The notes under the pieces are model-generated. The model saw only the letters and a list, made by a program, of their open reading frames with translations. It made no database searches and had not been told where the DNA came from. 64,000 nt of DNA from Acidovorax sp. Leaf191 (lineage in GTDB: Bacteria > Pseudomonadota > Gammaproteobacteria > Burkholderiales > Burkholderiaceae_C), in NCBI RefSeq assembly GCF_001424425.1, contig NZ_LMPT01000005.1, forward strand, positions 62,001-126,000. Reading direction: 5' to 3'. The translations under genes and the position numbers were made by a program. The first letter of the stretch is position 1, and every line of letters begins with the position of its first letter. This document shows, one piece after another, positions 25,832-37,527 of this stretch.

Positions 25832-26437
25832 TCAGTCCATGGTCACCTGTTCGCACGAGAAACGCCGAGGGTCGAGGGATACATAGCGTTGGTTCGCCAA
25901 ATCCACGCCCCACACGGCCACGATGCCAGGGGGCCCGGACACCGAGTCTTTCCCGCCCCATCTGACCAGCACGTAGTAAAAAGGATCATCCGGCATGTCC
26001 GTGCTGCATTGCCCTGCGAAAGGGTCAATCAGCTCCAGTGGATCTTCACGCGTATCTGCATCGCTGTAGTTGGACACCTTGGGCAACACCTGTACGGCCA
26101 CGATCTTCCGATGGGGCAGGCTGATGATGGGCGTGTCGCCGTTTTGCAAGAGCGGACTTTCGCGCGTTCTGGACAAATAGAGCACCGGCTCACCACCGCA
26201 CACCGCCACGCCGTCGAACCAGCCAACCTGCTCCTTCCCGTTCGCCCATATCGCCCCACTGCTCACAAAGTCACAAGGGGAACCTTCCACAAATCTGCCC
26301 TGCGACGCAGAGACCAGAAACTCCTTGCCGATGAGCGCCTGCGCGTCGGACACCGCTGTCGGCAGCGGTCGCTCACCGGGCTTGCAAGCAGCCAGGACCG
26401 CGCAAAACGCCAACATCCAAGAGAAGTGTTTGCTCAT
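25832..26437 (-). CDS. Putative lipoprotein partner of M23 peptidase
   Basis: A 201-residue protein I do not recognise by family. The N-terminus MSKHFSWMLAFCAVLAAC is a lipoprotein signal with the lipobox Cys at residue 18. The mature part has Cys pairs (SPCDFV, VAVCGGE, AGQCSTD, FSCEQV) and aromatic-rich beta-type sequence such as DDPFYYVLVRWGGKD. The ATG at 26437 shares one base with the M23 gene's stop (TGATG); a GTG one base up in a different overlap would add one Met. The tight coupling to a peptidoglycan hydrolase, and its own export to the periplasm, fit an immunity or inhibitor protein. That function is inference. Confidence 0.7.
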   Translation of the reverse strand: MSKHFSWMLAFCAVLAACKPGERPLPTAVSDAQALIGKEFLVSASQGRFVEGSPCDFVSSGAIWANGKEQVGWFDGVAVCGGEPVLYLSRTRESPLLQNGDTPIISLPHRKIVAVQVLPKVSNYSDADTREDPLELIDPFAGQCSTDMPDDPFYYVLVRWGGKDSVSGPPGIVAVWGVDLANQRYVSLDPRRFSCEQVTMD

Positions 26438-26991
26438 CACCAGCGCCTCATGTCTGCCGCGTTCATTTTCAAACCTGTGCTGCCGGACAGCAGAAGTTTT
26501 TGCCCATGGGATTCGAGAATAGCGACACCTCTGGGTGCACGGCCATAGAGCGTTGCAGGGTCGACTCTTCCGCCCAAGCCCTGTCCGCCTTTCGGGTTGG
26601 TTCGTATTTCAAAATGCAGATGCTGGTCTTCGCCCGTCATCCCGCTCGCGTTACCGGAAGTGCCGGTATACGCGATCACTTCCCCTTGCGTCACTCGTGT
26701 GCCCTCGGAGACGTTGGTCAAGCTCAAGTGTGAGTACTGTGCGAAAAGGGTGCGCCCCTGAAACGAAAACTTCAGCAACAGATACTTGCCGTGTCCTTGC
26801 GACCCCGTGCTGAGTTTCTCTATCACACCGTCCGCAATCGCGTAGCAAGCCGTGAGCTTGGTCGCCACCAAGTCCCACCCTTGGTGATCACGCTTCGTCC
26901 CATCGGCGTTGGTCCGCACCGTGCCGAAAGTGTTGTTCGTCACATCACGCCGGATGCGGTTGCTCTCCAAAGGCCATGCCAGAAAACCCAT
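26437..26991 (-). CDS. M23-family metallopeptidase without signal peptide
   Basis: A 184-residue protein that is almost entirely an M23/LytM domain. RDHQGWDL provides the first zinc ligands (HxxxD), and DQHLHFEIRTNP provides the catalytic HxH; GEVIAYTGTSGNASG is the conserved glycine-rich strand. Family members cleave peptidoglycan cross-links. Unlike housekeeping M23 enzymes it has no signal peptide, membrane anchor or LysM domain. The start at 26991 is supported by AGGAGGGATT 6 bases upstream. It is coupled to a lipoprotein gene. Cytosolic murein hydrolases paired with a periplasmic lipoprotein are often interbacterial effectors with immunity proteins, but no secretion gene (VgrG, PAAR) is nearby. 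Confidence 0.8.
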   Translation of the reverse strand: MGFLAWPLESNRIRRDVTNNTFGTVRTNADGTKRDHQGWDLVATKLTACYAIADGVIEKLSTGSQGHGKYLLLKFSFQGRTLFAQYSHLSLTNVSEGTRVTQGEVIAYTGTSGNASGMTGEDQHLHFEIRTNPKGGQGLGGRVDPATLYGRAPRGVAILESHGQKLLLSGSTGLKMNAADMRRW

Positions 26992-27245
26992 CGACAAATC
27001 CCTCCTGATTCGCAGCACCTCTACCGGGTGCTGGCGGCGCGAATCATAGGAGTCGGAAATTCTTTTCAGCCGCCCTGCGGCGTAACAGACTTGCTCGCGT
27101 GTAACGGGCTACAACCCCGCAGAACAATGTAGCAAAGTAGGCACTTGATACGGGTTATCCCATCTGCGCAGGGCGTCCGAGCCCACGTAAAAAGAGAGTC
27201 ACAGCCGTCGAGCTGCAAGACCATCCGTACTACGAAAGCCCGCCC

Positions 27246-28373
27246 ATGGCTCAGCCGCAACCAGCCCCCTACCAACCCGCGCGCACCAGCGCACAGATCC
27301 AGGCCCGCAGCCAGGCGCGCAGCCGCCGCAAGGCCGTTGCGCTCGCCTTCACACTGAGCGCGCTCGGAGCCCTCGCCATCGCCGCGGCGGGCTCGCTGCT
27401 GGTAGCACCGGGCGCTGCCCATGCGCAGACCGCAGCGCCCACGACCGGCGGCGGCTGGCCCACCAAGCCCGTGCGCATCGTGGTGCCGTTCGCCCCGGGT
27501 GGCACCACCGACATCCTGGCCCGTGCCATGGCGCCTGAACTGAGCCGTGCATTCGGACAGCAGTTCATCGTGGACAACCGTGCGGGCGCGGGCGGCAATG
27601 TGGGGGCCGAGATCGTGGCCAAGTCACCGGCTGACGGCTACACGCTGCTGATGGGCACGGTGGGCACGCACGGCATCAACCGCGCGCTGTATGCCAAGCT
27701 GCCGTACGACCCGATCAAGGACTTCGTGCCCATCACCATGGTCGCTGCGGTGCCCAACGTGATGGTGATGAATGCCGACAAGGCCAAGGTCCAGGGCATC
27801 TCCAACGTGCAGGACTTCATCCGCGTGGCCAAGGCCAGTCCGGGCAAGATGAACATGGCGTCCAGTGGCAACGGTACCTCCATCCACCTGGCGGGCGAGC
27901 TGTTCAAGAGCATGACAGGCACCTTCATGCTGCACTTGCCCTACCGCGGCTCGGGCCCCGCGCTGCTGGACATGGTGGCAGGCAACGCCGATGTGATGTT
28001 CGACAACCTGCCGTCGTCCATGGCGCAGATCAAGGCGGGCAAGCTGACCGCCCTGGCAGTGACCAGTTCGCAGCGCTCCAGCGCCCTGCCCGATGTGCCC
28101 ACGGTGGAGCAGGCCGGCGGCCCCACGCTCAAGGGTTACGAAGCCAGCTCGTGGTTCGGCCTGCTGGCCCCTGCGGGCACGCCGCCGGACATCGTCAACC
28201 GCATCCAACAGGAAGTCGCCAAGTCGCTCGCCACGCCGGCGATGAAGGAGCGGCTGGTGGCGCAAGGCGCGATCCCTGGGGGCAACACGCCCGCCGACTT
28301 CGCCAGGCACATCGACAACGAGCACAAGAAGTGGGCGCAGGTGGTGAAGACGTCTGGGGCGAAGGTGGACTGA
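27246..28373 (+). CDS. Bug/TctC-family tripartite tricarboxylate receptor
   Basis: A 375-residue periplasmic binding protein. An unusually long basic N-terminus of about 35 residues (rich in Gln, Ala, Arg) precedes the hydrophobic core of the signal peptide, which ends about residue 61 (GAAHA|QT). The true start may therefore be further downstream, but no better ATG is evident. Mature motifs: [38 protein letters not shown] and [17 protein letters not shown]. An orphan Bug receptor with no transporter genes beside it. It converges on the secreted-protein gene at 28407. Confidence 0.9.
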   Translation: MAQPQPAPYQPARTSAQIQARSQARSRRKAVALAFTLSALGALAIAAAGSLLVAPGAAHAQTAAPTTGGGWPTKPVRIVVPFAPGGTTDILARAMAPELSRAFGQQFIVDNRAGAGGNVGAEIVAKSPADGYTLLMGTVGTHGINRALYAKLPYDPIKDFVPITMVAAVPNVMVMNADKAKVQGISNVQDFIRVAKASPGKMNMASSGNGTSIHLAGELFKSMTGTFMLHLPYRGSGPALLDMVAGNADVMFDNLPSSMAQIKAGKLTALAVTSSQRSSALPDVPTVEQAGGPTLKGYEASSWFGLLAPAGTPPDIVNRIQQEVAKSLATPAMKERLVAQGAIPGGNTPADFARHIDNEHKKWAQVVKTSGAKVD

Positions 28374-28406
28374 CCGGCCCCAAGCTTGCTCGCCGCCGCG
28401 CGGCCA

Positions 28407-29012
28407 CTATTGAAAAAGCTTGGGCGCCTCTTCTCGAAAAACTTTCTGCGGTGCCAGCAGAACGCCCATGACCCGCCGTGGCTCTGCAGGCAACGGAAAC
28501 TCATAGCAAAAATCTTCTGCGTAGAAGCGGAACGAGTTCTTGGTCGCGGCATGTGCGGCTGCGAAATATCCCAATTGCGGGTCAGCGGATGTCAGGGTTC
28601 CAACGAACACGCCATGCCCGCCGTCCTTCAAGGCCTGCAAAAACGCCATGCCTTCCACGGCGCGTACATCCGAAGAGCGCCGCGTGTGAAACCCGCCTTC
28701 AAAGGAAAAGGAGACCATCCCCGGCGCCTCCTGGCCCTTGGGAAACAACGCGATCTCAATGGGAAGGACCATCTGAATGGCTTCCTGCGTGGGTGCTCGC
28801 TGCAGGGTAAACATCGGCTTCTTGTTCTTGTGGTCGCCGAACTGCATCCAGAACGTGCCACCTCCGGCATCCCACTTCCAGGAACCCGATGGATCCGCCT
28901 GCTTGCATGCTCCGGCATGCGCAGAACCCGCCACGATGGAAACAAGCAGCGCAAGGGCGTAGCGCAGGCGGGGCAGGCGGGGCAGGCGAGAATTCACGGC
29001 GTCATGCCCCAT
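28407..29012 (-). CDS. Secreted protein of unknown function
   Basis: A 201-residue protein with a Sec signal peptide (about residues 1-33, core LRYALALLVSIVAGSAHA). The mature part starts with a short lipocalin-like sequence GACKQADPSGSWKWDAGGG and has no domain I recognise. An internal RRSSDVRAVEGMAFLQALKD is predicted helical. It stands alone on the minus strand between a convergent Bug gene and DUF1840. Exported, probably periplasmic; function unknown. Confidence 0.6.
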   Translation of the reverse strand: MGHDAVNSRLPRLPRLRYALALLVSIVAGSAHAGACKQADPSGSWKWDAGGGTFWMQFGDHKNKKPMFTLQRAPTQEAIQMVLPIEIALFPKGQEAPGMVSFSFEGGFHTRRSSDVRAVEGMAFLQALKDGGHGVFVGTLTSADPQLGYFAAAHAATKNSFRFYAEDFCYEFPLPAEPRRVMGVLLAPQKVFREEAPKLFQ

Positions 29013-29109
29013 CGGAGCATCAAAAAAGCCGCATTGTGCCTGCGCCCCCCGCCCTTCCGAGTCAGCAGCGGGAGTCCTGCACTGGGTGAGGGCTCAATAG
29101 ATCAAATGT

Positions 29110-29433
29110 TCAAGCGCCCCACACCACATCCGCGCCCTCGGCCGCGCTGCGCTTGAGCATGTCGATCAGCGGTGCCACCCGCTGGCGCAGGCGCACGGTC
29201 TCGGCGCGTTCCTGCGTGGTGGCTTCGTCGTCGCCGTCCACGTCTGCAGAGGCCGGCAGGGCTTCTTCGGCGGCCACGGCCGACTCGAGCGCTGCGATGG
29301 CGGCAGGGATCTGGGCGACCGTCACGATGCCGCTGGCACCCGGCGTCTTGCCCATGATGGTCACGACCTGGCGGCCCTGCGGCTCCAGCATGATCAGGTC
29401 GGCTGCAGCGCGGGATTTGAATTTGTAGAGCAT
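29110..29433 (-). CDS. DUF1840 protein
   Basis: A 107-residue protein matching DUF1840: MLYKFKSRAAADLIMLEPQG, then VTIMGKTPGASGIVT and a C-terminal helix RQRVAPLIDMLKRSAAEGAD that ends VVWG. The family is confined mainly to betaproteobacteria; its function is unknown. It follows the cyclopropane-synthase-type gene after 36 bases and is probably co-transcribed with it. Confidence 0.88.
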   Translation of the reverse strand: MLYKFKSRAAADLIMLEPQGRQVVTIMGKTPGASGIVTVAQIPAAIAALESAVAAEEALPASADVDGDDEATTQERAETVRLRQRVAPLIDMLKRSAAEGADVVWGA

Positions 29434-29469
29434 GGAGGTGAACCGTTTTCTTGGTTGGATGAAGCAGAC

Positions 29470-30738
29470 TCAGCTGCGGTAGATGTACTCGCGGGTGAAC
29501 GGATAGTCCGATTGTGCGCCGGGCATCGCCCCCGTGGCCATGTCGCCGTCGGGCCGGACGGCCAGCATCTGGTGCAGGGCCATCCAGCCGCGCTCGAACC
29601 CCAGCGCACTGCCTGCAAGGTACAGGCGGTACGCACGCAGGACTTTATCGCCCTGCTCGCTGCCCCAGTGTGCGGCCAGCACGTCGCGCGCCGCAGGCAG
29701 GCGGGCCTCGAGCCTGTCGGACCATGCCCACAGCGTGCGCGCGTAGTGCGGGCGCAGGTTTTCAGTGTCCACCATCTCCAGGCCCGCGCGCGCCGTGTCG
29801 TGCAGCACCGCGCTCACATGGATGAGCTCGCCGCCCGGAAAGATGTACTGCTCGATGAAATCCCCCATGCCCGCGCCCAGTTGCGCGTTGTCCACCGCGC
29901 CGGCGGTGATGCCGTGGTTCAGCATCAGGCCGCCCGGGCGCAGCAGGCGGTGCACGGTGTCGAAGTAGCGGCCCATCTGCGCGCGGCCCACGTGCTCGAA
30001 CATGCCGACCGAGGCGATCTTGTCGAAGGGCTGGCCGGGCGGCAGCTCGCGGTAGTCGCGCAGCTCCATGCGCACCCGGCCCTGCAGGCCGCGCTCTGCG
30101 ATGAGGCGCTGCACGTGCGCATGCTGGTGGTGCGACAGCGTGATGCCCGTGGCGTCCACGCCGTAATGCTCGGCCGCCCACAGCAGCAGGCCACCCCAGC
30201 CCGCGCCGATATCGAGAAAGCGCTCGCCGGGCGCCAGGCGCAGCTTGCGGCAGATGTGGTCGAGCTTGGCCTCCTGCGCGGACGCCAGGTCCAGGGCGGC
30301 GTCCCGGTAGTAGGCGCACGAGTACACGCGCCGCTCGTCCAGCCACAGCGCATAGAAGTCGTCGGACAGGTCGTAGTGGAACTGCACATGCCGTGCATCG
30401 TGCCCCAGGGTGTGCACGGCCATGGAGCGGGCCCGCGCCAGCACGCGCTGCCACCAGCCATGGTGCTGGTCGCGGGCCGGATCGCGCGTCAGCAGGCCCG
30501 CGGCCGCGGCCATGAGGTCGCGCATGCCGCCCTCCAGCGCCACCCGGCCTTCGACGATGGCGGCGCCCACGTTGCCGATCTCGCCCGTGGCCAGCGCCAC
30601 CAGCGCCAGGCGGTCGCGAAAGCGCAGCGTGACCGCGGGGTCGCGCGCGCCCAGTTGCTGCCCGGCGGGCAGTTGCACGGCCATCGGCACCGGCAGCGCC
30701 GCCAGCCGCCCTTCCAGGGTGTTCAGAAGGTGCTTCAT
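29470..30738 (-). CDS. Cyclopropane-fatty-acyl-phospholipid synthase-family methyltransferase
   Basis: A 422-residue SAM-dependent methyltransferase. An N-terminal lipid-binding region (about 1-140) is followed by [21 protein letters not shown], the conserved lead-in of CFA synthases. The SAM motif [20 protein letters not shown] and the active-site region [15 protein letters not shown] come next. It would add a methylene group from SAM to unsaturated fatty acids of membrane phospholipids. The ATG at 30738 is chosen because upstream in-frame sequence is not conserved. It is divergent from the 2-aminobenzoyl-CoA operon with a gap of about 120 bases. Confidence 0.9.
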   Translation of the reverse strand: MKHLLNTLEGRLAALPVPMAVQLPAGQQLGARDPAVTLRFRDRLALVALATGEIGNVGAAIVEGRVALEGGMRDLMAAAAGLLTRDPARDQHHGWWQRVLARARSMAVHTLGHDARHVQFHYDLSDDFYALWLDERRVYSCAYYRDAALDLASAQEAKLDHICRKLRLAPGERFLDIGAGWGGLLLWAAEHYGVDATGITLSHHQHAHVQRLIAERGLQGRVRMELRDYRELPPGQPFDKIASVGMFEHVGRAQMGRYFDTVHRLLRPGGLMLNHGITAGAVDNAQLGAGMGDFIEQYIFPGGELIHVSAVLHDTARAGLEMVDTENLRPHYARTLWAWSDRLEARLPAARDVLAAHWGSEQGDKVLRAYRLYLAGSALGFERGWMALHQMLAVRPDGDMATGAMPGAQSDYPFTREYIYRS

Positions 30739-30860
30739 GCAATTTATTCTTGGCAGCTTGCTGCACTGCGTCAACACCTGGCGCCATGACCTTGCCCGCG
30801 CCATGGGTCGCCGGGAAGGCCCCATTGACAGCATGTTGTTTAAGCCTAAACTATTTTCCC

Positions 30861-33239
30861 ATGAACATCCTCTGCATTGGCGGCGGGCCCGCAGGCCTTT
30901 ATTTCGCACTGCTCATGAAGCAGCAAGACCCTGCCCACCGGGTCACCGTGGTCGAGCGCAACCGGCCGTTCGACACCTTCGGCTGGGGCGTGGTGCTGTC
31001 CGACCAGACGCTGGCCAACCTGCAGGCGGCCGACGCGCCCACGGCCGCGCTCATCGGCGACGCGTTCAACCACTGGGACGACATCGAGGTGTTTTTCAAG
31101 GGCCGCAGCGTGCGTTCTTCGGGCCACGGTTTTTGCGGCATCGGGCGCAAGCGGCTGCTCAACATCCTGCAGGACCGGTGCCTGGCCGTGGGCGTGGAGC
31201 TGGTGTTCGAGACCGATGTGGCCGACGACCAGGCACTGGCTGCGCAGTACAACGCCGACCTGGTGATCGCCAGCGACGGCCTCAACAGCCGCATCCGCAC
31301 GCGCTACGCCGCCACCTACCAGCCTGACACCGACCTGCGCGAGTGCCGCTTTGTCTGGCTGGGCACGCACAAGAAACTGGACGCTTTTACCTTCGCTTTC
31401 GAGCAGACCGAGCACGGCTGGTTCCAGGCGCACGCCTACCAGTTCGACGCCGACACCTCCACCTTCATCATCGAGACCCCCGAAGCGGTGTGGAAGGCCC
31501 ACGGCCTGGACCAGATGGAGCAGCCCGAGGCGATTGCGTTTTGCGAGCAGCTGTTTGCCAAGTACCTCGATGGCAACGCCCTCATCAGCAATGCCACGCA
31601 CCTGCGCGGCTCGGCCAACTGGATCCGCTTTCCGCGCGTGATCTGCAACACCTGGGTGCACCGCGAGACCATCGGCGGCAAGCAGGTGCCCATCGTGCTG
31701 ATGGGCGACGCGGCGCACACCGCGCATTTCTCGATCGGCAGCGGCACCAAGCTCGCGCTCGAAGACGCGATCGACCTGGCCAACGAGTTCGCCACCGGGC
31801 TGCCGAACGGCATGCCCATGGATGAAATCCTCACCCACTACGAGGCGCGCCGCAGCGTCGAGGTGCTCAAGATCCAGAACGCCGCGCGCAACTCCACCGA
31901 ATGGTTCGAGAACGTGAACCGCTACACCGGCATGGAGGTGGAGCAGTTCGCGTACTCCCTGCTCACCCGCAGCCAGCGCATCAGCCACGAGAACCTGCGG
32001 CTGCGCGACGCGCAGTGGCTGGAGGGCTATGAAACCTGGCTGGCCGGTGGCAAGACAGCCGTTCCCCCGATGCTCACGCCCTTTGCGTTGAAGGGCCTCA
32101 CGCTCAAGAACCGCATCGTCGTCTCGCCCATGGCCACCTACAGCGCGGTCGATGGCGTGCCGCAGGACTTCCACCTGGTGCACCTGGGCGCGCGCGCGCT
32201 GGGCGGCGCGGCGCTGGTGATGGTGGAGATGACCAGCCCCACGCCCGAGGGCCGCATCACCCCTGCCTGCACCGGGCTGTGGAACGATGCGCAGCAGGCC
32301 GCGTTCACGCGCATCGTGCACTTCGTGCACGGCAGCAGCACCGCCAAGATCGGCCTGCAGCTGGGCCACAGCGGCCCCAAGGGCTCCACGCGCGTGGGCT
32401 GGGAAGGCACGGACGAGCCGCTGCCCGATGGCAACTGGCCCCTGCTGGCCGCCAGCGCCCTGGCCTACGGCGAGCAGAACCAGGCGCCCGCCGCCATGAC
32501 CCGCGCCGACATGGACCGGATGACCGCCGCGTTCGTCACCAGCGCAGAGCGCGCCGCGGCCTGCGGCTTCGACTGGCTGGAGCTGCACTGCGCGCACGGC
32601 TACCTGCTGGCCAGCTTCATCAGCCCCATCACCAACCAGCGCACGGATGAATACGGCGGCAGCAGCATCGACAACCGCTGCCGCTACCCGCTCGAAGTGT
32701 TCGCCGCCGTGCGCGCCGTGTGGCCGGCCGACAAGCCATTGAGCGTGCGCATCTCGGCCCACGACTGGGCGCCGGGCGGCACCACACCCGACGACGCGGT
32801 GCAGATCGCCCGCCTGTTCCAGGCCGCAGGCGCCGACCTGATCGACGTGTCGTCCGGCCAGACCACGCGCGCCGCCAAGCCGGTGTACGGCCGTATGTAC
32901 CAAACGCCGTTTGCCGACCGCATCCGCAACGAGGTGGGTATCGCCACCATGGCCGTGGGTGCGATCAGCGAGGCCGACCACGCCAACAGCATCATTGCCG
33001 CCGGCCGCGCCGACCTGTGCGCCATCGCCCGCCCCCACCTGGCCGACCCGGCGTGGACGCTGCACGCCGCTGCGCAGCTGAGCCCCGTGGCCGCCGCGCA
33101 CACCGACTGGCCCGTTCAGTACGCCAGCGGCCGCGACCAGATGCTGCGCGAGATCGCCAAGCAAAAGCAGGTCGCAGCGCTGGCTACACAAGCGCCATCA
33201 GCTATCAAAAACAGAGCGTCGGCCGAGGAAGAGGGCTAG
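30861..33239 (+). CDS. Bifunctional 2-aminobenzoyl-CoA monooxygenase/reductase (salicylyl-CoA 5-hydroxylase family)
   Basis: A 792-residue fusion flavoenzyme. Residues 1-390 form an FAD monooxygenase: [14 protein letters not shown] (dinucleotide fold) and [18 protein letters not shown] (second FAD motif). From about 405 follows an Old-Yellow-Enzyme-type NADH:flavin oxidoreductase: [46 protein letters not shown]. Azoarcus 2-aminobenzoyl-CoA monooxygenase/reductase has this fusion; it hydroxylates and reduces the ring so that degradation can go on by beta-oxidation-like steps. The downstream ligase, dehydrogenase and hydratase fit that pathway. A salicylyl-CoA substrate is the alternative. The last 20 codons contain an inverted family-A repeat (33175-33214). 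Confidence 0.88.
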   Translation: MNILCIGGGPAGLYFALLMKQQDPAHRVTVVERNRPFDTFGWGVVLSDQTLANLQAADAPTAALIGDAFNHWDDIEVFFKGRSVRSSGHGFCGIGRKRLLNILQDRCLAVGVELVFETDVADDQALAAQYNADLVIASDGLNSRIRTRYAATYQPDTDLRECRFVWLGTHKKLDAFTFAFEQTEHGWFQAHAYQFDADTSTFIIETPEAVWKAHGLDQMEQPEAIAFCEQLFAKYLDGNALISNATHLRGSANWIRFPRVICNTWVHRETIGGKQVPIVLMGDAAHTAHFSIGSGTKLALEDAIDLANEFATGLPNGMPMDEILTHYEARRSVEVLKIQNAARNSTEWFENVNRYTGMEVEQFAYSLLTRSQRISHENLRLRDAQWLEGYETWLAGGKTAVPPMLTPFALKGLTLKNRIVVSPMATYSAVDGVPQDFHLVHLGARALGGAALVMVEMTSPTPEGRITPACTGLWNDAQQAAFTRIVHFVHGSSTAKIGLQLGHSGPKGSTRVGWEGTDEPLPDGNWPLLAASALAYGEQNQAPAAMTRADMDRMTAAFVTSAERAAACGFDWLELHCAHGYLLASFISPITNQRTDEYGGSSIDNRCRYPLEVFAAVRAVWPADKPLSVRISAHDWAPGGTTPDDAVQIARLFQAAGADLIDVSSGQTTRAAKPVYGRMYQTPFADRIRNEVGIATMAVGAISEADHANSIIAAGRADLCAIARPHLADPAWTLHAAAQLSPVAAAHTDWPVQYASGRDQMLREIAKQKQVAALATQAPSAIKNRASAEEEG
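33175..33214 (-). repeat. Family-A repeat inside a coding sequence
   Basis: On the minus strand it reads TTTTTGATAGCTGATGGCGC then TTGTGTAGCCAGCGC, matching the family-A core at 12400. It encodes the alanine-rich tail (residues about 772-785) of the bifunctional flavoenzyme, which lacks conservation there. Confidence 0.55.
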
Positions 33240-33241
33240 CC

Positions 33242-33733
33242 ATGGACCTCGAAGCCCGCCTGCACGGCGCCGCCCCCAGCGAGCACCCCGAGGCGCTGCG
33301 CCTGTGGCTGCGCATGCTCACCTGCACGCAGCTCATCGAAAAGCAGGTGCGCAGCAACCTGCGCGCGCAGTTCGACACCACGCTGCCGCGCTTTGACCTG
33401 ATGGCGCAGCTCGAACGTGCGCCCGAGGGCATGAAGATGAAAGAGCTCTCGCGCCGCATGATGGTGACGAGCGGCAACATCACCGGCATCACCGACCAGC
33501 TGGTGGCCGAAGGCCTGGTGGAGCGCCTGGACGTGGAAGGCGACCGCCGCGCCTACCTGGTGCGCCTGACGCCGCAAGGCCGCCAGCAGTTCAACGACAT
33601 GGCGCGCCAGCACGAGCAGTGGATCGTCGAGGCGTTTGCCACGCTGGGCGAACGCGACATCGCCACCTTGCACCGCCTGCTGGGCAAGGTGAAGGAACAC
33701 ACCCAAGACAACTCTTTGGAGACAGCCGAATGA
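33242..33733 (+). CDS. MarR-family transcriptional regulator
   Basis: A 163-residue winged-helix protein. The DNA-binding part is [20 protein letters not shown] followed by [20 protein letters not shown], where the DxRxxxV/L wing ([10 protein letters not shown]) is the MarR signature. It is encoded within the aminobenzoate operon, 2 bases after the flavoenzyme and overlapping the hydratase start by four bases. It probably controls this operon in response to an aromatic acid or CoA ester, as related regulators (HcaR/BadR-type) do; the effector is inference. Confidence 0.9.
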   Translation: MDLEARLHGAAPSEHPEALRLWLRMLTCTQLIEKQVRSNLRAQFDTTLPRFDLMAQLERAPEGMKMKELSRRMMVTSGNITGITDQLVAEGLVERLDVEGDRRAYLVRLTPQGRQQFNDMARQHEQWIVEAFATLGERDIATLHRLLGKVKEHTQDNSLETAE

Positions 33734-34584
33734 AACACTTCATCGGGGCCAGCAACCCTATGCGCGAGCAGTTCAACCCCGAGGCCCGCTACGTGGCCGA
33801 GCATTTTGCGTGGAGCTTCGACGGCGGGGTGGGCACCGTCACGCTCAACCGGCCGGACCGCAAGAACCCGCTCACCTTCCAGAGCTACTCGGAGCTGCGC
33901 GACTTCTTCTACGCGCTGCGGTTTGCCACCGACGTGAAGGCCATCGTCGTCACCGGCGCGGGCGGCAACTTCTGCTCGGGCGGCGACGTGCACGAGATCA
34001 TCGGGCCGCTGACCACCATGACCATGCCCGAGCTGCTGGAGTTCACGCGCATGACGGGCGACCTCGTCAAGGCCATGCGCGCCTGCCCGCAGCCCGTGCT
34101 GGGCGCCATCGACGGCATCTGCGCCGGTGCGGGCGCGATGATGGCGCTGGCCTGCGACATGCGCTACGGCACCCAGGCGACCAAGACCGCCTTCCTCTTC
34201 ACCCGCGTGGGCCTGGCCGGTGCCGACATGGGCGCCTGCGCCCTGCTGCCCCGCATGATCGGCCAGGGCCGCGCCAGCGAGCTGCTGTTCACCGGCCGCG
34301 CGATGACGGCGCACGAAGGCCTGGCCTGGGGCTTCTTCAACGATTTGTATGAGAGCGCCGACCTGCTGGCCAACGTGCAGGCCACGGCGCGCACGCTGGC
34401 CGACGGCCCCACCTTCGCCCACGGCATGACCAAGACCATGCTCAGCCAGGAGTGGAGCATGACCATCGAGCAGGCCATCGAGGCCGAGGCGCAGGCGCAG
34501 GCCATCTGCATGCAGACCGAAGACTTCCGGCGCGCGTACGAGGCGTTTGCGGCCAAGCAAAAGCCTGTGTTCCAAGGGGATTGA
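33730..34584 (+). CDS. Enoyl-CoA hydratase/isomerase family protein
   Basis: A 284-residue crotonase-fold enzyme. [19 protein letters not shown] is the family start; [16 protein letters not shown] and [20 protein letters not shown] are the two oxyanion-hole segments, and [19 protein letters not shown] is the conserved second half. In the aminobenzoate pathway it would hydrate the unsaturated CoA ester formed from the reduced ring. Its ATG overlaps the MarR stop (ATGA), so it is translationally coupled. Confidence 0.9.
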   Translation: MKHFIGASNPMREQFNPEARYVAEHFAWSFDGGVGTVTLNRPDRKNPLTFQSYSELRDFFYALRFATDVKAIVVTGAGGNFCSGGDVHEIIGPLTTMTMPELLEFTRMTGDLVKAMRACPQPVLGAIDGICAGAGAMMALACDMRYGTQATKTAFLFTRVGLAGADMGACALLPRMIGQGRASELLFTGRAMTAHEGLAWGFFNDLYESADLLANVQATARTLADGPTFAHGMTKTMLSQEWSMTIEQAIEAEAQAQAICMQTEDFRRAYEAFAAKQKPVFQGD

Positions 34585-34588
34585 GAAG

Positions 34589-35794
34589 ATGCACCTCGCA
34601 ACGCCCCCAGCCCCCCGCCCGCCCTCCATGGCGCACTTGGCCCTGCCCTTCTTCGACGACGCCCACCGCGCGCTGGCCGACGGCCTGGTGCCCTGGGCCG
34701 CCGCGCAGCAGGTCGATGAAACCGACGACCGCGCCGCCTGCCGCGACTGGGTGCAGCGCCTGGGCGCGGGCGGCTGGCTGCGCTACTGCGTGCCCGCCGA
34801 ACACGGCGGCGCGCTGCCCGCACTCGACTCGCGCGCGCTGGTGCTGCTGCGCGAGACACTGGCCTACCACTCGCCGCTGGCGGACTTTGCGTTCGCCATG
34901 CAGGGCCTGGGCAGCGGCGCCATCACGCTGGCCGGCAGCCCGGCGCAGCAGGCGCACTACCTGCAGGGCGTGGCGCGCGGCGAGCTGATCGCGGCATTCG
35001 CGCTGAGCGAGCCCGAGGCAGGCTCCGACGTGGGCGCTATGCAAACGATAGCATCTGGCGCTCATTCATCCAGCGGTAGCGGCCACAACGGCTCCTATTC
35101 GCTGACCGGCACCAAGACCTGGATCAGCAACGGCGGCATTGCCGACTTCTACTGCGTGTTCGCCAAGACCGACCCGGCGGGCGGCACACGCGGCATCAGC
35201 GCCTTCATCGTCGATGCGGATACGCCGGGGCTCGATGCCTCGCGCCACATCCACGTGATGGCGCCGCACCCGCTGGCCACGCTGCAGTTCACCGATTGCA
35301 AGGTGTCTGGCGATGCGTTGCTGGGCGAAGAAAATGGCGGTTTCAAACTGGCCATGCGCACGCTCGACATCTTTCGCGCGTCGGTCGCCGCCGCCGCGCT
35401 GGGCATGGCGCGCCGCGCACTGGCTGAGGCCGTGCACCACGCGCGCCAGCGCCGCATGTTCGGCCAGACGCTGGCGGACTTTCAGCTCACGCAGGCCAAG
35501 ATCGGCGAGATGGCCGCGCTGGTGGACAGCGCCGCGCTGCTCACCTACCGCGCGGCCTGGCTGCGCGACACGGGCCAGGCCCGGGTCACGGCCGAGGCCG
35601 CCATGGCAAAAATGACCGCCACCGAAAACGCCCAGCGCGTCATCGACATGGCGCTGCAACTGCACGGCGGCCGCGGCGTGGAAGTGGGCAGCAAGGTCGA
35701 GTCGCTGTACCGCGACATCCGCTCGCTGCGCATCTACGAAGGTGCCACCGAAGTGCAGCAACTCATCATCGGCAAGGCCACCCTGCAGGAGTAA
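34589..35794 (+). CDS. Acyl-CoA dehydrogenase
   Basis: A 401-residue FAD enzyme. [15 protein letters not shown] is the first acyl-CoA dehydrogenase signature, [20 protein letters not shown] the FAD/substrate region, and [20 protein letters not shown] and [13 protein letters not shown] the C-terminal signature. [11 protein letters not shown] carries the segment that holds the catalytic Glu in many members. Between the first signature and TGTKTW a Ser/Gly/His-rich stretch of about 10 extra residues is encoded by a family-A repeat (35036-35085). It would oxidise a cyclic CoA ester in the 2-aminobenzoyl-CoA pathway. The ATG at 34589 follows GGGGATTGAG; a later ATG (34628) is possible. Confidence 0.9.
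   Translation: MHLATPPAPRPPSMAHLALPFFDDAHRALADGLVPWAAAQQVDETDDRAACRDWVQRLGAGGWLRYCVPAEHGGALPALDSRALVLLRETLAYHSPLADFAFAMQGLGSGAITLAGSPAQQAHYLQGVARGELIAAFALSEPEAGSDVGAMQTIASGAHSSSGSGHNGSYSLTGTKTWISNGGIADFYCVFAKTDPAGGTRGISAFIVDADTPGLDASRHIHVMAPHPLATLQFTDCKVSGDALLGEENGGFKLAMRTLDIFRASVAAAALGMARRALAEAVHHARQRRMFGQTLADFQLTQAKIGEMAALVDSAALLTYRAAWLRDTGQARVTAEAAMAKMTATENAQRVIDMALQLHGGRGVEVGSKVESLYRDIRSLRIYEGATEVQQLIIGKATLQE
35036..35085 (+). repeat. Family-A repeat inserted in frame in acyl-CoA dehydrogenase
   Basis: Reads GCTATGCAAACGATAGCATC, then TGGCGCTCATTCATCCAGCG and GTAGCGGCC. The order GATAGC, TGGCGCT, GCGGTAGCGGC is that of the copy at 23002. It encodes a low-complexity loop rich in Ser, Gly and His. 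Confidence 0.6.
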
Positions 35795-35800
35795 CACGAC

Positions 35801-37510
<1,710 letters not shown>

Positions 37511-37527
37511 AAGATTGTAGAAACAAC

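Noticed and set aside
24653-28373. A tripartite tricarboxylate transporter operon
   Set aside because: Only the two Bug/TctC receptors are present; no TctA or TctB membrane genes lie near them.
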